Part shown: one piece after another, positions 44,199 through 56,825 of the stretch
Position numbering within the stretch: position 1 is the stretch's first letter
How the letters are laid out: each line of letters starts with the position of its first letter
Origin: Dipteris shenzhenensis
Taxonomy: Eukaryota; Polypodiophyta; Polypodiopsida; Gleicheniales
DNA: 64,000 bases
Reading direction: 5' to 3' (one strand)
Assembly: GCA_047967505.1 (NCBI GenBank)
Contig: CM106539.1
Notes under the pieces: generated by a model
Database searches by the model: none
Told to the model about the DNA's origin: nothing
The model's input: only the letters and a program-made list of their open reading frames with translations
Translations under genes and position numbers: made by a program

Positions 44199-47100
44199 GT
44201 GATGGCTGCACCAACCCCGTTGCGAATTCGTCCACCTGCCTTCAATGAAGGCAAGCTCGATGGGACGAATTATACTTTGTGGAAATTCAAGATCAGCGCG
44301 ATCTTGGATTCATATGAGCTTCTGGATACTGTTCTGGGATTGGATCCAGAACCGGTTGGATCACCGAATCCAAACAACCCCAACGTCATAACGCCACCGA
44401 ATGCAGATCTTCTTCGCACATGGAAACGAAGGAACGCAGATGCACTCTGCGCTCTTGTTACCAGTTCAAGTGATTCTGTTTTGACTCTGATTCAGCACAC
44501 AGACAAGGCAAGTGAGGCTTGGAACATACTGAAAGGTCAGTATGAAACGCGGAATCAGACCAGAATTCAAAATCTGGAGAATATGCTTGCTGCAGAGAGG
44601 TGCTCTGATGGAGAATCAGCTGAGACATTCATCACACGGATCAAGAATCTACGTGATCAGATGGCGGCGGTTGGGATTACAAAGACCAGCGAAGAGTTGG
44701 CCAGAAGGTGCATTCGGATCCTTCCACAAAAGTACGATGCGTTGGTCACGACACTCAACACGCAGGTAAGAAATCCACCCCTCACTTTTGAAGAGTTCAG
44801 CGCGATGCTTCTAGAGGAGGAGATGCGAATGAAGACCCGCGATGGCGGAAGTGATGCAGCATTCTCAACCACATCCAAAGGGAAGGGTGGAGAGAAGAAG
44901 AATGGTAAGAAGAAGAAGTTTTCAGGTAAGTGCCACTACTGCAACAAAAGCGGTCACATGATCAAGGATTGCAGAAAGAAGCAGCAGGACGAAAAGAATG
45001 GCACTACACAGTCTTCTTCGAAAGGCAAGGAATCTGCCAACACAGTTGAAACTGAGTTGGAGCTATGGGTTGCAATTGAAGAAATATGCTCCTCAACAGA
45101 AGTTTCAACAACGAATGATTCGTGGCTCCTTGATAGTGGAGCGTCCCGTCACATGACCAAAAAGAAGGACTGGTATAGCTCTTTCAAGCCTCTACAAGAG
45201 CCCATGAACGTGACGGTCGGTAATAATGCAAAATGCCCTGTGGAAGGTACAGGTACTATCTCTCTTTCCATTCAAGAGGGTGAAACTAAAGAGCTTTCTG
45301 ATGTATTACTAGTTCCTCAGCTAAAGAAGAACTTGCTTTCGGTTGCTGCGATAACTGATCGCAACTTGGAGGTGCGTTTCAAGAGGACCGGAGCAGAAAT
45401 CCTTAATGCAGCGGGCAAGGTGGTCGGCAAGGCAGTAAGGAAGAACAATCTGTACGAGCTGACGGCACTAACAGTCTCTTCAGGAGTGGGCATCAGTAAG
45501 GTATGGCATGAAAGATTTGGTCATCTTAGTTATCCTATTCTTTTGGAAATGCAGAAAACAGGGATGGTTGCACACTTGCCTGCACTCTCAAAGGTGCAGG
45601 AACCTTGTGAAGCTTGTATGATGGGCAAGCAACAAAGGAAGGCTTTTCCACATGAGAGCGGCTATCGGGCAAAGGCTCCTCTACAATTGGTTCATGCTGA
45701 TCTCAGTGGGAAAGCTCCGACTCAAGCTTTGGGGGGATGTAACTACTACATGCTTATCGTCGACGACTACAGTAGATACATGTGGGTGTATTTTTTACGA
45801 GATAAGGCTGAAGCTCTTGGAAAATTCAAACAGTGGCAAAAGATGGTGGAAAACGAAAGCGGGCTGAAGGTAAAGAAGCTTCGCACGGACATCGTCAATC
45901 GAAGCTTCACAAAGGCCTTGACGGGCAAAACACCTTTGGAGGCTTACTCAGGTAAAAAGCCTTCCGCTTCTCATTTCAGAACATTTGGATGTGAGTGCTT
46001 TGTTCATGTTCCAGATAGCACCAGAAAGAAATTAGATCCAAAGAGCAGAAAGTGTATCTTCATGGGCTATAGCCAGGAGTCAAAGGCGTACCGGCTATAT
46101 GATCCAGAGGCAAAGAAGATCGTGGTCAGTCGTGATGTGGTGTTTTGGGAACAGCCACATACAGTGGACGAGGAGGTATGCCCTTCCACTTTATCATCAG
46201 CCGTAAAAGTAACTCACCTTGTGCCCGTATCTAAAGCAGAGTTGCAGAATGAGGAGGAGTACTTCGAGGAACAGACTCCACCAACACCACAACATGCCTT
46301 GGCTCCACAAGGTAAGCCACTTCCAAAGTGGGCAAGGCAGCTCTTTGATGAGAATAATCCGGTTCCAGACTTGGCAGAGTCATCTGCAGATGGACTTCGA
46401 CGATCAAAGAGGATAGAGGAGCAGAAAAGGGCTTCTGAACACATAGTCAATATGGCCTTGATGGCTGAGATTATGAAAGTTCAAGAGCCTATGAATTTGG
46501 ATGAGGCAATGGCGGATCCAAATTGGAAAGCTGCCATGCAAGAGGAGTATGACAGCATCATGAAGAATCAGACTTGGGACTTGGTTGATCGTCCAGAAAA
46601 AAGGAAGTTCATTGGTACCAAATGGGTATGGAAGGCCAAGTACAAATCTGATGGATCTTTGGAAAAGTACAAGGCTAGGCTTGTTGCACAAGGATACTCT
46701 CAAGTTGAAGGCTTTGATTTTGAGGATTCCTTTGCTCCTACAGCAAGGATGACAACTATTCGGGTGGTACTTGCCTTGGCTGCTCATAAGCAGTGGCCGG
46801 TGTTTCAAATGGACGTGAAATCTGCGTTCTTGAATGGACATCTCAAGGAGGAGGTATATGTGTTCCAGCCACCAGGATTTGAGGTGCCCAATTCAGAGAA
46901 CAAGGTTTGCAGACTAAAGAAGGCATTGTACGGGCTGAAACAGGCCCCAAGGGCATGGTACCAACGGATTGATAGCTTTCTCATATCTATTGGTTTCTCA
47001 AAAAGTGCTTCTGATGCTAACCTGTATGTTTGTAAGCAGGATGGCAAGTATGTGGTAATAGTCCTTTACGTGGATGACTTGATCATCACAGGAGATCATG

Positions 47101-48008
47101 AGAAGATGCTGCAAAAGTTGAGGGAGTCGTTGAGTTCCGAGTTTGAGATGACAGATTTGGGGCTCATGCACTTTTGCCTCGGCATTGAGGTTTGGCAAAA
47201 ACCTGGCAGGATTTTCATCTCTCAGCAGAGATATGCTCGCGAGATCTTGAAGGCATTCGATATGACCGAGTGTATGGACGTGGTCTCTCCCATGGAGGTG
47301 AATGGTAAGCTCTCAGTGGAGGATGCATCACCACTTGTCGACATCAAGGAGTATAGGAAACTTGTGGGGAGTCTCATTTTTCTGTGCAACACTAGACCTG
47401 ATATCAGCTTTGCAGTTGGTGTACTTAGTAGGTTCTCAAATCAACCTCGAGAGAACCATTGGAAAGCAGGGATGCGTGTGCTAAAGTACGTGAAAGGTAC
47501 ACTGGAGTATGGCATTACCTACAGAGCAGGGAAGACCTTGGCGGGTTACTGTGACTCAGATTGGGCGGGAGATTGTGATTCTAGAAAGTCAGTTTCTGGA
47601 TATTGTTTCTCACTTGGTTCAGGAGTGTTCTCTTGGATTAGCAAGAAGCAACCAACAGTGGCACTATCTTCGACGGAAGCTGAGTACAAGGCAGCATGCA
47701 TTGCTGCTTGTGAAGCAGTTTGGCTAAGGAGGATCCTGCAAGACATAGGAGTTCCAATCGAAGATGCGATGGTTCTTAAATGCGACAATCAGAGTTGCAT
47801 GGCCATTGCAAAGAATCCTGTGTTCCATGCTCGTACAAAGCACATAGAGATCCAGTATCACTACGTACGAGAGCTCATCGAGGATGGAGTCATAGAGCTG
47901 GAGTATTGTCCCACAGAGGATAATTGCGCAGACATCTTCACGAAGGCTCTTGGGAGTGATTTATTGTTGCGGCATCTACATCGACTCGGCATTGGTCCGA
48001 TCACATAG
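44199..48008 (+). CDS. Copia gag-pol polyprotein, integrase core deleted
   Basis: 1,269 residues without a stop; the ATG follows the leader by 65 bp. Order: gag ([13 protein letters not shown] near residue 20; to about 230), CCHC knuckle (C245-H253-C258), aspartic protease (D312-S-G-A), integrase zinc region (W436HERFGH ... C-E-A-C about 470), integrase core with D501 and VDDYSR (about 521-526), then LRTD ending at D564. From D564 the sequence jumps to VNRSFTKAL, omitting about 70 residues present in relatives, including GGEY, PQQNG and the catalytic Glu. Linker, RT (TKWVWK about 807; YVDD 957-960), RNase H (D1119, TEAEY, HYHYVRE) follow. It should make virus-like particles and cDNA if expressed, but its own integrase should be inactive. 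Confidence 0.95.
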   Translation: MMAAPTPLRIRPPAFNEGKLDGTNYTLWKFKISAILDSYELLDTVLGLDPEPVGSPNPNNPNVITPPNADLLRTWKRRNADALCALVTSSSDSVLTLIQHTDKASEAWNILKGQYETRNQTRIQNLENMLAAERCSDGESAETFITRIKNLRDQMAAVGITKTSEELARRCIRILPQKYDALVTTLNTQVRNPPLTFEEFSAMLLEEEMRMKTRDGGSDAAFSTTSKGKGGEKKNGKKKKFSGKCHYCNKSGHMIKDCRKKQQDEKNGTTQSSSKGKESANTVETELELWVAIEEICSSTEVSTTNDSWLLDSGASRHMTKKKDWYSSFKPLQEPMNVTVGNNAKCPVEGTGTISLSIQEGETKELSDVLLVPQLKKNLLSVAAITDRNLEVRFKRTGAEILNAAGKVVGKAVRKNNLYELTALTVSSGVGISKVWHERFGHLSYPILLEMQKTGMVAHLPALSKVQEPCEACMMGKQQRKAFPHESGYRAKAPLQLVHADLSGKAPTQALGGCNYYMLIVDDYSRYMWVYFLRDKAEALGKFKQWQKMVENESGLKVKKLRTDIVNRSFTKALTGKTPLEAYSGKKPSASHFRTFGCECFVHVPDSTRKKLDPKSRKCIFMGYSQESKAYRLYDPEAKKIVVSRDVVFWEQPHTVDEEVCPSTLSSAVKVTHLVPVSKAELQNEEEYFEEQTPPTPQHALAPQGKPLPKWARQLFDENNPVPDLAESSADGLRRSKRIEEQKRASEHIVNMALMAEIMKVQEPMNLDEAMADPNWKAAMQEEYDSIMKNQTWDLVDRPEKRKFIGTKWVWKAKYKSDGSLEKYKARLVAQGYSQVEGFDFEDSFAPTARMTTIRVVLALAAHKQWPVFQMDVKSAFLNGHLKEEVYVFQPPGFEVPNSENKVCRLKKALYGLKQAPRAWYQRIDSFLISIGFSKSASDANLYVCKQDGKYVVIVLYVDDLIITGDHEKMLQKLRESLSSEFEMTDLGLMHFCLGIEVWQKPGRIFISQQRYAREILKAFDMTECMDVVSPMEVNGKLSVEDASPLVDIKEYRKLVGSLIFLCNTRPDISFAVGVLSRFSNQPRENHWKAGMRVLKYVKGTLEYGITYRAGKTLAGYCDSDWAGDCDSRKSVSGYCFSLGSGVFSWISKKQPTVALSSTEAEYKAACIAACEAVWLRRILQDIGVPIEDAMVLKCDNQSCMAIAKNPVFHARTKHIEIQYHYVRELIEDGVIELEYCPTEDNCADIFTKALGSDLLLRHLHRLGIGPIT

Positions 48009-48037
48009 TTCATCTTCGGGTGAACATTGAGGGGGGG

Positions 48038-48732
48038 TGTTAGAGTTAGCTCAAATGTCCACCTCTCATGTAACCCACCAATATTCTGTGTACCCAATGT
48101 TGTAAGGCCCCCATATGAGGAGAAGCCATGATGGGTATCAGATATTGGGAGGGATCCCCAGTTTAGACACTGGAAGGGGTCTTAGAGTAGACCAGATGGT
48201 TATGAGACGGCTTAGGAGCCAAGAGTAGATACCCGTCTGCACAAAGGGGGGGTTCGGGGGGGCGATAGCCCCCCCGATAGCAGGGGGTCCGGGGGGCGCA
48301 GGCCCCCGGTGGGGGTCTGGGGGCAAAGCCCCCAGCGGTAGGGTCCGGGGGCTGCCGGTAGCCCCAGGCCCGACGGTATGACCTATGCGCGATCCTTCAT
48401 CTGCCCGACGGCATGTTTTCTGAAGGGTCGGTTGGTCTTCCAGGCCGACTGTCTATTAGGCCGACTGCCTATTACAGGGCCGACCGTCAACCACTTACAC
48501 TATATAAGTGGCCACCCCCTATCATCAGATCACCAGTTCTTCACGCTCATAGTCCTCCGTCCAGCATCTGTCTAGATCACCATCGAAGCTCTGTCTGTAG
48601 AGCGCACGGGTGGACAGCCAACCATCAGTTGTATCAGCAGTTTGGTATATCAGAATTTTTTGTATTCTCTCCAGCTTTCCATCGTGTACTTGCGTTTTGT
48701 TGTTATCTTCCGCTGCGTACTATTTTCTTACA
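48038..48732 (+). repeat. 3' LTR of young copia (695 bp)
   Basis: Identical by eye to 43,427-44,121. It would supply polyadenylation signals for the element RNA. Confidence 0.96.
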
Positions 48733-51700
48733 TGCCGTCCGTGAAAACTTTCCTGATTTTGAGGAGTTGATTGCTCTTCTAATTTCTGAAGAGCAGAGAA
48801 ATGGGGGTGCATCTTCTTCAGCAGGAACTTCAAAAGAAACTGTCTTCTACTCAAATGCTGGCAGAGGTAGAGGCAGAGGTAGAGGAGGCCGATCTGCAGG
48901 CCATGGTAGAAATCAGAATATGCAGCAAACGCAAGAAAACCAGTCCTATGCAGGAGGACGTGGGAACTCTAGAGGCAGGGGGAGCCAAAGAGGCCATGGT
49001 GGATGGCAGAGAGGCCAAAATGCAAACAGCAATATTGAATGCTACTATTGTGGCAAAATGGGTCATATGGCTAAGGACTGCTATAAAAAGCAGAATGACA
49101 TTATGAATGGAAAATTGCAGCAAGGCAATTATGCATCCTCTAGTAGACAGGGTGATGACAGAAATGAGCATTTGTTTATGGTGCAGCATATGACAAATTC
49201 TGTAACAAGTGCAGAAGAAAGCAATGATGTGTGGTATGTTGACTCGGGTGCGTCAAACCACATGACAGGTCGCGCTGAATGGATGCAGGATGCAAGAAAA
49301 ATGGAAAAACCAGGATTTGTGGAGACTGGTGATGATACTGCACATCCTATTGTGCAGATTGGCAAAATTCCTTTGTCTATGCAGGATGGGAAAAAGAAAT
49401 ACTTGTCTGACGTATTTCATGTCCCGAACATCACCAAGAACCTGGTTTCTATTGGTCAGATGGTTGAGCAGGGCTTGCAGGTCAGATTTAATCCTCATGG
49501 ATGCTTTGTTGAGGATATGAAAAATAATGGTCGCTTGATAGCAAAAGGAAAGAAGAAGGGCAGGATGTTTACGTTGGATGCAGACATGCCTGAATTGAGT
49601 GCAGCAATGTTTGCACATGGGACCAGTGTAGTTGCAGATATTGATATCTGGCACAAACGCATTGGTCATGTTAATATACAGTGACTTAAATCAATGCAAG
49701 CCCAAAATATTGTTGCAGGATTGCCAAAATTCAAGGTTACAGAAATGCACAAGATTTGTGAAGCCTGTCAATTTGGGAAACAGGCAAGGAAACCTTTTCC
49801 TAGGCATGTTCAAGAGAGTAAAAAACCATTGGAATTAATCCACTCTGATGTGTGGACTACAAAAGCTGCATCTATTGGAGGCTGTCACTATTTTGTCACA
49901 TTTATTGATGACTTCAGCAGAAAACTGTGGGTGTATTTTATGAAAAAGAAAAGTGAAGTGTTTGGGCACTTCAAAGCTTTCAAAGCTATGGTTGAAAAAG
50001 AAACAGGCCTGCAAATAAAATGCCTAAGGTCAGATGGAGGGTGAGAGTACCTCTCAAATGAGTTTGCAAGGTTCTTGCAGGAGCATGGTATAAAGCAGCA
50101 ATATTCATGCAGTCATACCCCACAGCAAAATGGAATTGCAGAAAGAAAAAACAGGCATATTGGAGAGGTGTCTCGGGCTATGCTAAATGAAAAAGATCTA
50201 CCAGATTATTATTGGGCTGAAGCAGTTGCTACAGTAGTCTATATAATGAATAGGACTCCCACTGCAGCAATACATGGCATGACGCCAGAGGAGATGTATA
50301 CTGGTAGGAAACCAGATATTTCTCATTTGAAGATTTTTGGTTGCATTGCTTATGTCCATGTGCCAGATGAGTTGAGGTCCAAGTTGGATCCAAAAGCTGA
50401 GAAGTGCGTCTTTATTGGTTATTCTCTGCAGCAGAAAGGGTATAGATGCTATAACCCTTCTACACGTAAGTTCACAGTGAGCAGAGATGTTGTTTTTGAT
50501 GAGATGAGCAGCTAGTATAAACCAGTAAATGTGATGATTGATGTAGATGCACAAAATGGTAATGTTGCACAGAATGCACAGCAGCAATCACAAAATATCA
50601 GTGGACCTGGAGTGTCCTCTACCAGTGGTTCACATACTTCGCCATGGACAGGCAGATTGAGATCAGGAGAATCCCCTCAAAGCAATGTAGATAGTGGTAC
50701 GCAGGTATCACGAAAAGGAAAAGAGAAGGTAGATCAGCCCATGTTTGATGTATGCAGGTCACTCTTATGTGGATGGTGAATCCAGTGGCTCAGAACAGAG
50801 CATTGATGATGAGTTGGGTATTCCTTCTGTTGTTACACCTGGAGTAAGGAAGACCAGGGATGTTTTGAGAGCACCTGGAAGTGAGCCTATTTTGCGTAGG
50901 TCTACCAGGGTTAGGTATCCTATGGATAGGCTGAAATATGATGGATTTACAGCTATTCACTATGCCTATATGGTCAAAATGATACAGGAACCAGAACCCA
51001 CTTCTTTTGAGCAAGCCATGGGAAATGAAAAATGGGAGAAAGCCATGGATGAAGAAATGGATGCCTTGGATGCTAATGCTACATGGGAATTGGTGCTTTT
51101 GCCTAAAGGCAAGAATGCAATTGGCTGTAAGTGGGTTTATAAGATCAAGCACAATGCAGATGGTTCTATGAATAGATACAAGGCAAGATTAGTTGTCAAG
51201 GGGTATGCACAGACATATGGCATTGATTATGAAGAAACTTTCAGCCCGGTTGCAAGGATGGCAACCGTAAGAGCAGCCATTGCTATGGCTGCATCAAAGG
51301 GATGGTCTTTACATCAGATGGATGTAAAGAATGCCTTCTTGCATGGTGATTTGCAAGAAGAGGTCTTTATGGAGCAGCCTTGTATCTATTCATCCTGAGT
51401 TTGTTTGCAGGTTGAAGAAAGCCTTGTATGGCTTGAAGCAAGCACCTAGAGCATGGTCTGACAAGATAGGACAGTATCTTGTCACTATTGGCTTTCAGAT
51501 TTCCAAGGCAAATTTCTCACTCTACGTGAGAAAAACAGAGAAAGGGATTATGCTGCTGGTCATTTATGTTGATGATTTGATCATCACAGGTGATAGTGAT
51601 GAAGATATCCTTCATGTGAAAATGCTATTGAGGCAGAAGTTTGAGATGAAGGATTTGGGAGAGCTGCGTTATTTCTTGGGCATTGAGGTGATTAGATCAC

Positions 51701-52526
51701 CAAGTGGGATACAGCTCTTGCAGAGGCAGTATGGATTGGACATGCTGTCCAAATATGGGATGACAGGCTGTAAGCCTATTTCAGTTCCTTTGGAGCAGAA
51801 TGTGAAGCTGAGCACAGATGCAGGTGAGCTTCTGAAAGACCCTACTATGTACAGACGCATAGTAGGAAGTTTGATTTACATGACTATTACCAGGCCAGAT
51901 TTGAGCTATGCTGTTGGGTTGGTAAGTCAGTTTATGCAGGCTCCAAGGAAACCGCATTTGGATGCGGCTAGACGCATACTCAGGTATGTGAAGTCCACAT
52001 TGCAGTATGGACTATTTTATGAGGCTGGGGTTCAGATACAGTTGCATGGATACACTGATGCTGATTGGGCTGGTAGCATTTCTGATAGACGATATACCAG
52101 TGGATATGTGTTCTCTTTTGGGAGTGCTACAGTCACTTGGAGCAGCAAGAAACAGCCTACAGTTGCCTTGTTGAGCACAGAGGCTGAGTACAGGGGTGCA
52201 GCAATGGCTGCATGTGAGGTAGCTTGGTTGCATAAGCTACTCTATGATATGCATCAGTCTACAGATGGGCCAGTTGTCATTTATTGTGACAACATGAGTA
52301 GTATACATTTGGCAAAGAACCCAGTATTTCATGCCAGAACAAAGCACATTGAGGTGCATTATCACTATGTGCAGGAGAAGGTTTTACTAGGTCTCATTGA
52401 TCTAGTTTATGTCAGCACAGAGGATCAGGTAGCTGACATCTTCACAAAAGCATTGGGCGCAGAGAAGCTGCGCAAGTTCAGAGACCTGCTTGGTGTGCAG
52501 GAATTGGGATTGAGCTCGAGGGGGAG

Positions 52527-52879
52527 TGTTGAGATATCGAGCTCCACTCGCGATATGCCAGGGTGACTGTTGTGCATTTATGTCACCGACCTGTTAGCTG
52601 GAGATGCGGTTGGTACACCGCCCACGAATAATAGCTGGATGACAGCTATCCTTATCTACTCTAGTTTGTGGCTCAGTTAGTATGCCACCTTAGTTAGTTG
52701 AGTTTGGTTTGAGACCCACATATAGGGTTCTTCTATTTCTTTGTACTAGAGTTCTTTTGGCTTACACAACTAAGAAGAGGAAAACTGTTTTTCAACCTCC
52801 ACCTTCGTGTGTATTCCCCCATTGTGCATGTGAGAAAGCCTCAAGTGAGACTCCTTCCCTCTCTCCCACAATCTTCACA
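52527..52879 (+). repeat. 3' LTR of host copia (353 bp)
   Basis: Four transitions relative to the 5' LTR; followed by TSD ATCAT. Confidence 0.95.
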
Positions 52880-52934
52880 ATCATGACTTGCATGATGATT
52901 TCCAATGGATATGATTGGAACAAAGGTTTCAAAC

Positions 52935-53180
52935 TCGGGGGGGGTCACTATGTATAAACCCTCTATATCACGTGCATTCAAGGCCTATATTTAAAGTCCC
53001 TTATCTGTAGAAAATTTCATTAATAAGATGTACCCCTTTTCTATACAAATCTGTAAATTTTTTCCAAAAATATTTTAAATAGTCCCTTATGTATATTTAT
53101 TTCTGTAAATTTTAGAAATAAAAAAAATCCTTCTGTTGAACTCACGTGATAGGGTTACATATGATGGGTGACCCCCCCGA
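52935..53180. mobile_element. MITE-like inverted-repeat element with 9-bp TSD
   Basis: Termini are inverted: TCGGGGGGGGTCAC on the left and its complement (7 rather than 8 G) on the right, continuing imperfectly to CACGTG about 40 bp in. The direct repeat GGTTTCAAA flanks it (52,925-52,933; 53,181-53,189). The interior is AT-rich and non-coding. A TSD of 9-10 bp is typical of Mutator-type elements. Confidence 0.75.
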
Positions 53181-53189
53181 GGTTTCAAA

Positions 53190-55408
53190 TACAACCATTA
53201 TGATTCTTATTTTAAAGATGTCGTCGTTATGGTTTCAGTATCTTTCATGATGTATGCAATGTACTTGCATTTGGTTGAGTATACCTTGCCATACAATCAT
53301 GACCACCTCTTGTACAAGAGTAGAAACTGCCCTTGCATGACAAGTGGTAAGACCCTCTTCAGTCCATATAATTCACAAAATGGTCTTAAAGCTTGGACAC
53401 ACAAAGAAGGTGAAGGACTACAAGGATCTTGTCTTCCAGAATATGGGCAAGATACATTAAAGAGTGTGGAGAAGGACAAAGAGCAAAGGAGTTACAAGAT
53501 TAGCTACACTAAGAACCTCTCCAATGACAATGAACCTCACACTATGGTAGCTTGGAAGAGAAGGAGGAAAAGGATAAGATATGCCATCAAAGGGGGGTAT
53601 TTCCCCACATCTTCAAAGTAAATTTTTGTGTGTGTGGTCAATAAGGGTTCTCTGCCTTGGGATGTCCCCCTCAAATGATTGTTAGTCTTATGTGTTACCT
53701 TGTTGGATCTAACGGTATTCCCATGCATAGTCATTGTCTATCTCCCAATTGTAAACCAACAAACCAAAGTCAGAGTGAGATCATGTTGGGATAAGGATGC
53801 CCAAATGAGTCATGAAGATTTCTTGGGCAAATGTGCTCCACTCTAGACTCATGGCTGAGGTGTCCAAGAAGGACTAGAGCACCACTAACAAGATTTCCAA
53901 GGTAGCTCCTTTCATTACTGCCATGCTTGATTTTGCAAACAAGTCTACAACCCATCCTCGAGAGGTTATCATGCAATACTGGGAAGATAGAACCAAGGCT
54001 AGTCAAGACTCACAGGATTGCCCGAAAGGTAAATCAAAAGTAGTACAACAAGTTGATAGAGGCAAACTACAGCATAGAAGAGGAAAATCTAATGATATAT
54101 GGGAATCCCCTAGCAGACACTCTGTGGGATACTCCTATAGGAGGAGCAGAGTTATTAGCTAGACCATTCGATGTTAATAAGGCCAAGAAGACCAAACTGA
54201 CAACACAAAAGATGCCTGTCACCAAGCTCACACAATAGAACAACGATAGTGAGGATGACATTGAGGCAGTCAAGCTCACACCACCAAAACATGGAGCAAA
54301 AGTCTAGTACCAACCATAGTGAAGAAAAGTACCATAGCTGGTACATTGGGCATAGTATCTAGTTCACAAGTCAAGTATGCAATGAAAATGTTGAAGTCAT
54401 TCCGTAATCAACAGGACCGTGTACATCTGAACTTGACAAGACAAATTCAAGGAAAGGGATGTAGTGAAGCAAAAGCTCAACATGCAGCAGCAACAATAGA
54501 AGCAGTTAGAGGAAAGCCAAGAGGAATTGGACCGACTCAAAGAAGAATATGCATAATACAAGGAATCTCAAGAAGAACAAGTGTCCAAGCTATGAGCTCA
54601 AGTGAAGATATAGAAGGAATGTTTGCCAACAATCAAGAAGTGGCTTGATGAAATGAAAGAAGAGTTCTTTCTTCATCTAGAGAGACTTACAGTAGAAAAC
54701 ACGGACTAGTAGATTGAGAATGTTTTGCTCAAAGAGATAATTAAAGCCTTAGAAGGAGCATAATAATCACTCAAAGAGATGGTTGAAGAGGTTGATGGCA
54801 TATTCATGTCTTCCGTTGAAATGGTTGACCTAAAAATGAAACTGATAGAAACATCTCAAGCCCTATGTATTAATGTGAAGAGAAGGTCACCAAAAGGCCA
54901 TATGAGGACCTTTAATTTAGCAACATATGCTTATGAAGCCATGGTCCAAGAGACATGCAAGCCAAACTGAAGAAGACACCATAGCAGAATATACCAATGG
55001 ATGAACCTGAATTTGTACACACCCCACAAACATAATTTCTCAACTCTTAGGTCAAGATTTTAATAGAGGCTGCAGTAGAGGTAGAAGCTACTGAAGCACC
55101 CATGATTGGGGAAGAATGCACAGAGCCACTTCTGAAGCTAAGGAGGAACACAACAATGGAAAGGAGCCAACTATCATCATTGACATAAGTGAATCCAATA
55201 TGGCAGATGAACCTATCGGAGGCAAACCTGCAAATTAGGAAATGGTACCCACTTGAGATGAGCCCCTCTTTGGCATGGAGGAGAGTTTTGATATCAAATG
55301 AAGCCAGACCATAAATTTCCAATACAGTAAAGAATATTTCCAGTAAGATAATGGTTTGAGTCTACATCTTTTTGTTCCAAAAAGATTATCCACCAGGGAG
55401 TGCCAGGA
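53190..55408 (+). pseudogene. Internal part of outer element, right of the nested copia
   Basis: Broken + strand frames. A 130-codon frame at 53,229-53,621 is Lys/Arg-rich at its end and unrecognised. Around 54,470-54,720 one frame reads a Gln/Glu-rich coiled coil (LNMQQQQ, LEESQEELDRLKEEY, WLDEMKEEFFLHLERL) with stops. A further short frame lies at 54,779-54,970. No gag, RT or integrase motif was found, so the element type remains open. Confidence 0.4.
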
Positions 55409-55656
55409 GTTGAGGGGTAACTCCACCACCCCACTAAATCACTACCTCAAGGTGAAGGGATAGAATATTTAGATATGCTATCTTGTAATGAAAAATAGTT
55501 ATAACTGCCTCCAAGAACACTCTCTTGGGCTTTTGTCTCTAGAATGATTCCTACAGCAGACTGTTATCAGACTGCAGGCTTACTGATGTATTAGTATGGT
55601 TTTGGCTCAAGGAGAGCTCAATTGTTGTTCAAATTAATATCAAGAAGAGAGAGTTT
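55409..55656 (+). repeat. Partner of the 40.6 kb repeat (possible 3' LTR start)
   Basis: Matches 40,642-40,888 in order and orientation (GTTGAGGGGTAACTCCACC ... CAAGAAGAGAGAG), with roughly 80 percent similarity by eye. The second half of the LTR is not recognisable beyond here, so truncation or replacement is likely. Confidence 0.65.
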
Positions 55657-56825
55657 TGTGTTCAACTCCCCTATACATTTTATATCTACAGTCCTTTTAG
55701 TAATCTGCTCTATTTTTGATTGTGTGTTGATCCCCCCAGTTTTCATTGCTTTGAGTTAATGTTATTCAAACTGTTATGCATTGTGAATGAACTTGGAACT
55801 GTGCGTGTGTGTGTTTCTCCCCCAAAAGAAAAATTCATGAGATGCAAAACAAAATAATTAACCAGCATATGTATGTCCTTGTGTTGCTTGCATTCCCTCC
55901 ATATCTTATTATAGACACATTTCTTGTTTAGAGAAATTCTATTGTTATTATGTCAAAATAATGTCACTACTGAGATGATTGCCTCACTGAGGTTTTCTAT
56001 CCTTATTTTGCATTGAGTTGATGCCCACAAGATCCTCACATTAGGATGCATTGCTTCCACTCCATGGCCAATCATTAAAATTATATTGGTCTTTCTAATG
56101 AACAACAAATTTGACCAAGTGCACCCAAGCCATTTTGTGTTTGTTTCAAAGGAAAATAACATAGCTATGGTCACCCTCTTTGTAGCTACTTGATCTAAGC
56201 TATGCATGACATTCACATTGCAAAGGCACATAGGGACTTAGATTTATGAGATTAAAGATTATTGTATAGAGACAATGGACTACATAGTCTACAGCCTACA
56301 AGTCACATTTCAAAAATGAAATTCCAAAATGTAAACTACGAGAAGGCTAGGCTACAAGGCAATTGGTCACCATCCAAATGAATACAAAATACAAAAATGA
56401 GAAATTCAATGATAGTCAATCATCATATAGGTATAGCAATTGAGATTTGATACATTATTAAACAATAATCAAGATGGTAATTGAAATGAAAGTCTCAAGT
56501 TACATCCCAAGAGTGAGTCATTGACTAAGAAAACAACTTTTTGGCCTTTGGGTTAGGCCAACACAGGTGCTTACTAATATAGGCACAAGAGCGGGTGGTG
56601 CCCATGGTTGGTGAATAGGCAAGCACATCATTGGCTGACTTTTTGAGCGACGAGCGATAGAAGTAGCTAAGGTAGTGACCCTGAGTCCAAGAAGGAGTCA
56701 TCCTAAAGCTAAGGGCAGCCAGCAGCAGTCTAGAAAAGGGACAGTGTAAGTAATAGAATTCAATTTTGTAGTTAGTCTACATAGTAGAGTAGCATTGTAA
56801 TAGAGAGAAGGTGAGTAAATTTTAT
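55657..56825. other. Intergenic, nothing recognised
   Basis: AT-rich; a 92-codon minus-strand frame at 55,953-56,231 has no motif and no supporting context. Confidence 0.35.

Larger units (their letters stand above)
43427..48732 (+). mobile_element. Young copia nested in host copia
   Basis: Two 695-bp LTRs with a constant 4,611-bp offset and no difference that I could see. Flanking 5-mers TGCCA (43,422-43,426) and TGCCG (48,733-48,737) make a target duplication with one mismatch; the related copy at 34.1 kb confirms that the uninterrupted host reads GCCGTCCGTGA. PBS at 44,122-44,133; polypurine tract GAGGGGGGG at 48,029-48,037. It carries one long frame (44,199-48,008). Confidence 0.97.
42906..52566 (+). 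pseudogene. Copia gag-pol of host element, interrupted and mutated
   Basis: Gag starts at 42,906 (KLDKNNFQAWKFRM), is frameshifted at about 43,160, and is cut at 43,426 by the nested element. It resumes at 48,733 (VRENFPDFEEL), then an Arg/Gly-rich tail, a CCHC knuckle (CYYCGKMGHMAKDC) and protease (WYVDSGASNHMT). A stop lies at 49,682-49,684. Integrase (CEACQFGKQ, LIHSDVW, LRSDGG) has a stop at 50,042-50,044 and the catalytic context TPQQNGIAERKN after it. A further stop follows the linker start (50,513), with frameshifts near 50,755 and 51,385. RT has LVIYVDDLII; RNase H ends at 52,566. Apart from these lesions, domain order is complete for Ty1/copia. Confidence 0.93.
42009..52879 (+). mobile_element. 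Full-length but decayed copia, host of a nested copia
   Basis: Both LTRs are 353 bp (42,009-42,361; 52,527-52,879) and differ at four positions, all transitions, by eye. A perfect 5-bp target duplication ATCAT flanks it (42,004-42,008; 52,880-52,884). PBS at 42,362-42,373; polypurine tract GAGGGGGAG just before 52,527. The internal frame is broken by frameshifts and stops and by a second copia at 43,427-48,732. Same family as the copies at 32.1 and 57.5 kb. Confidence 0.95.

Noticed and set aside
48413-48732. Start of a 423-codon frame that seems to begin in the LTR
   Set aside because: Chance in-frame join of 3' LTR sequence with the resumed gag of the host copia at 48,733.
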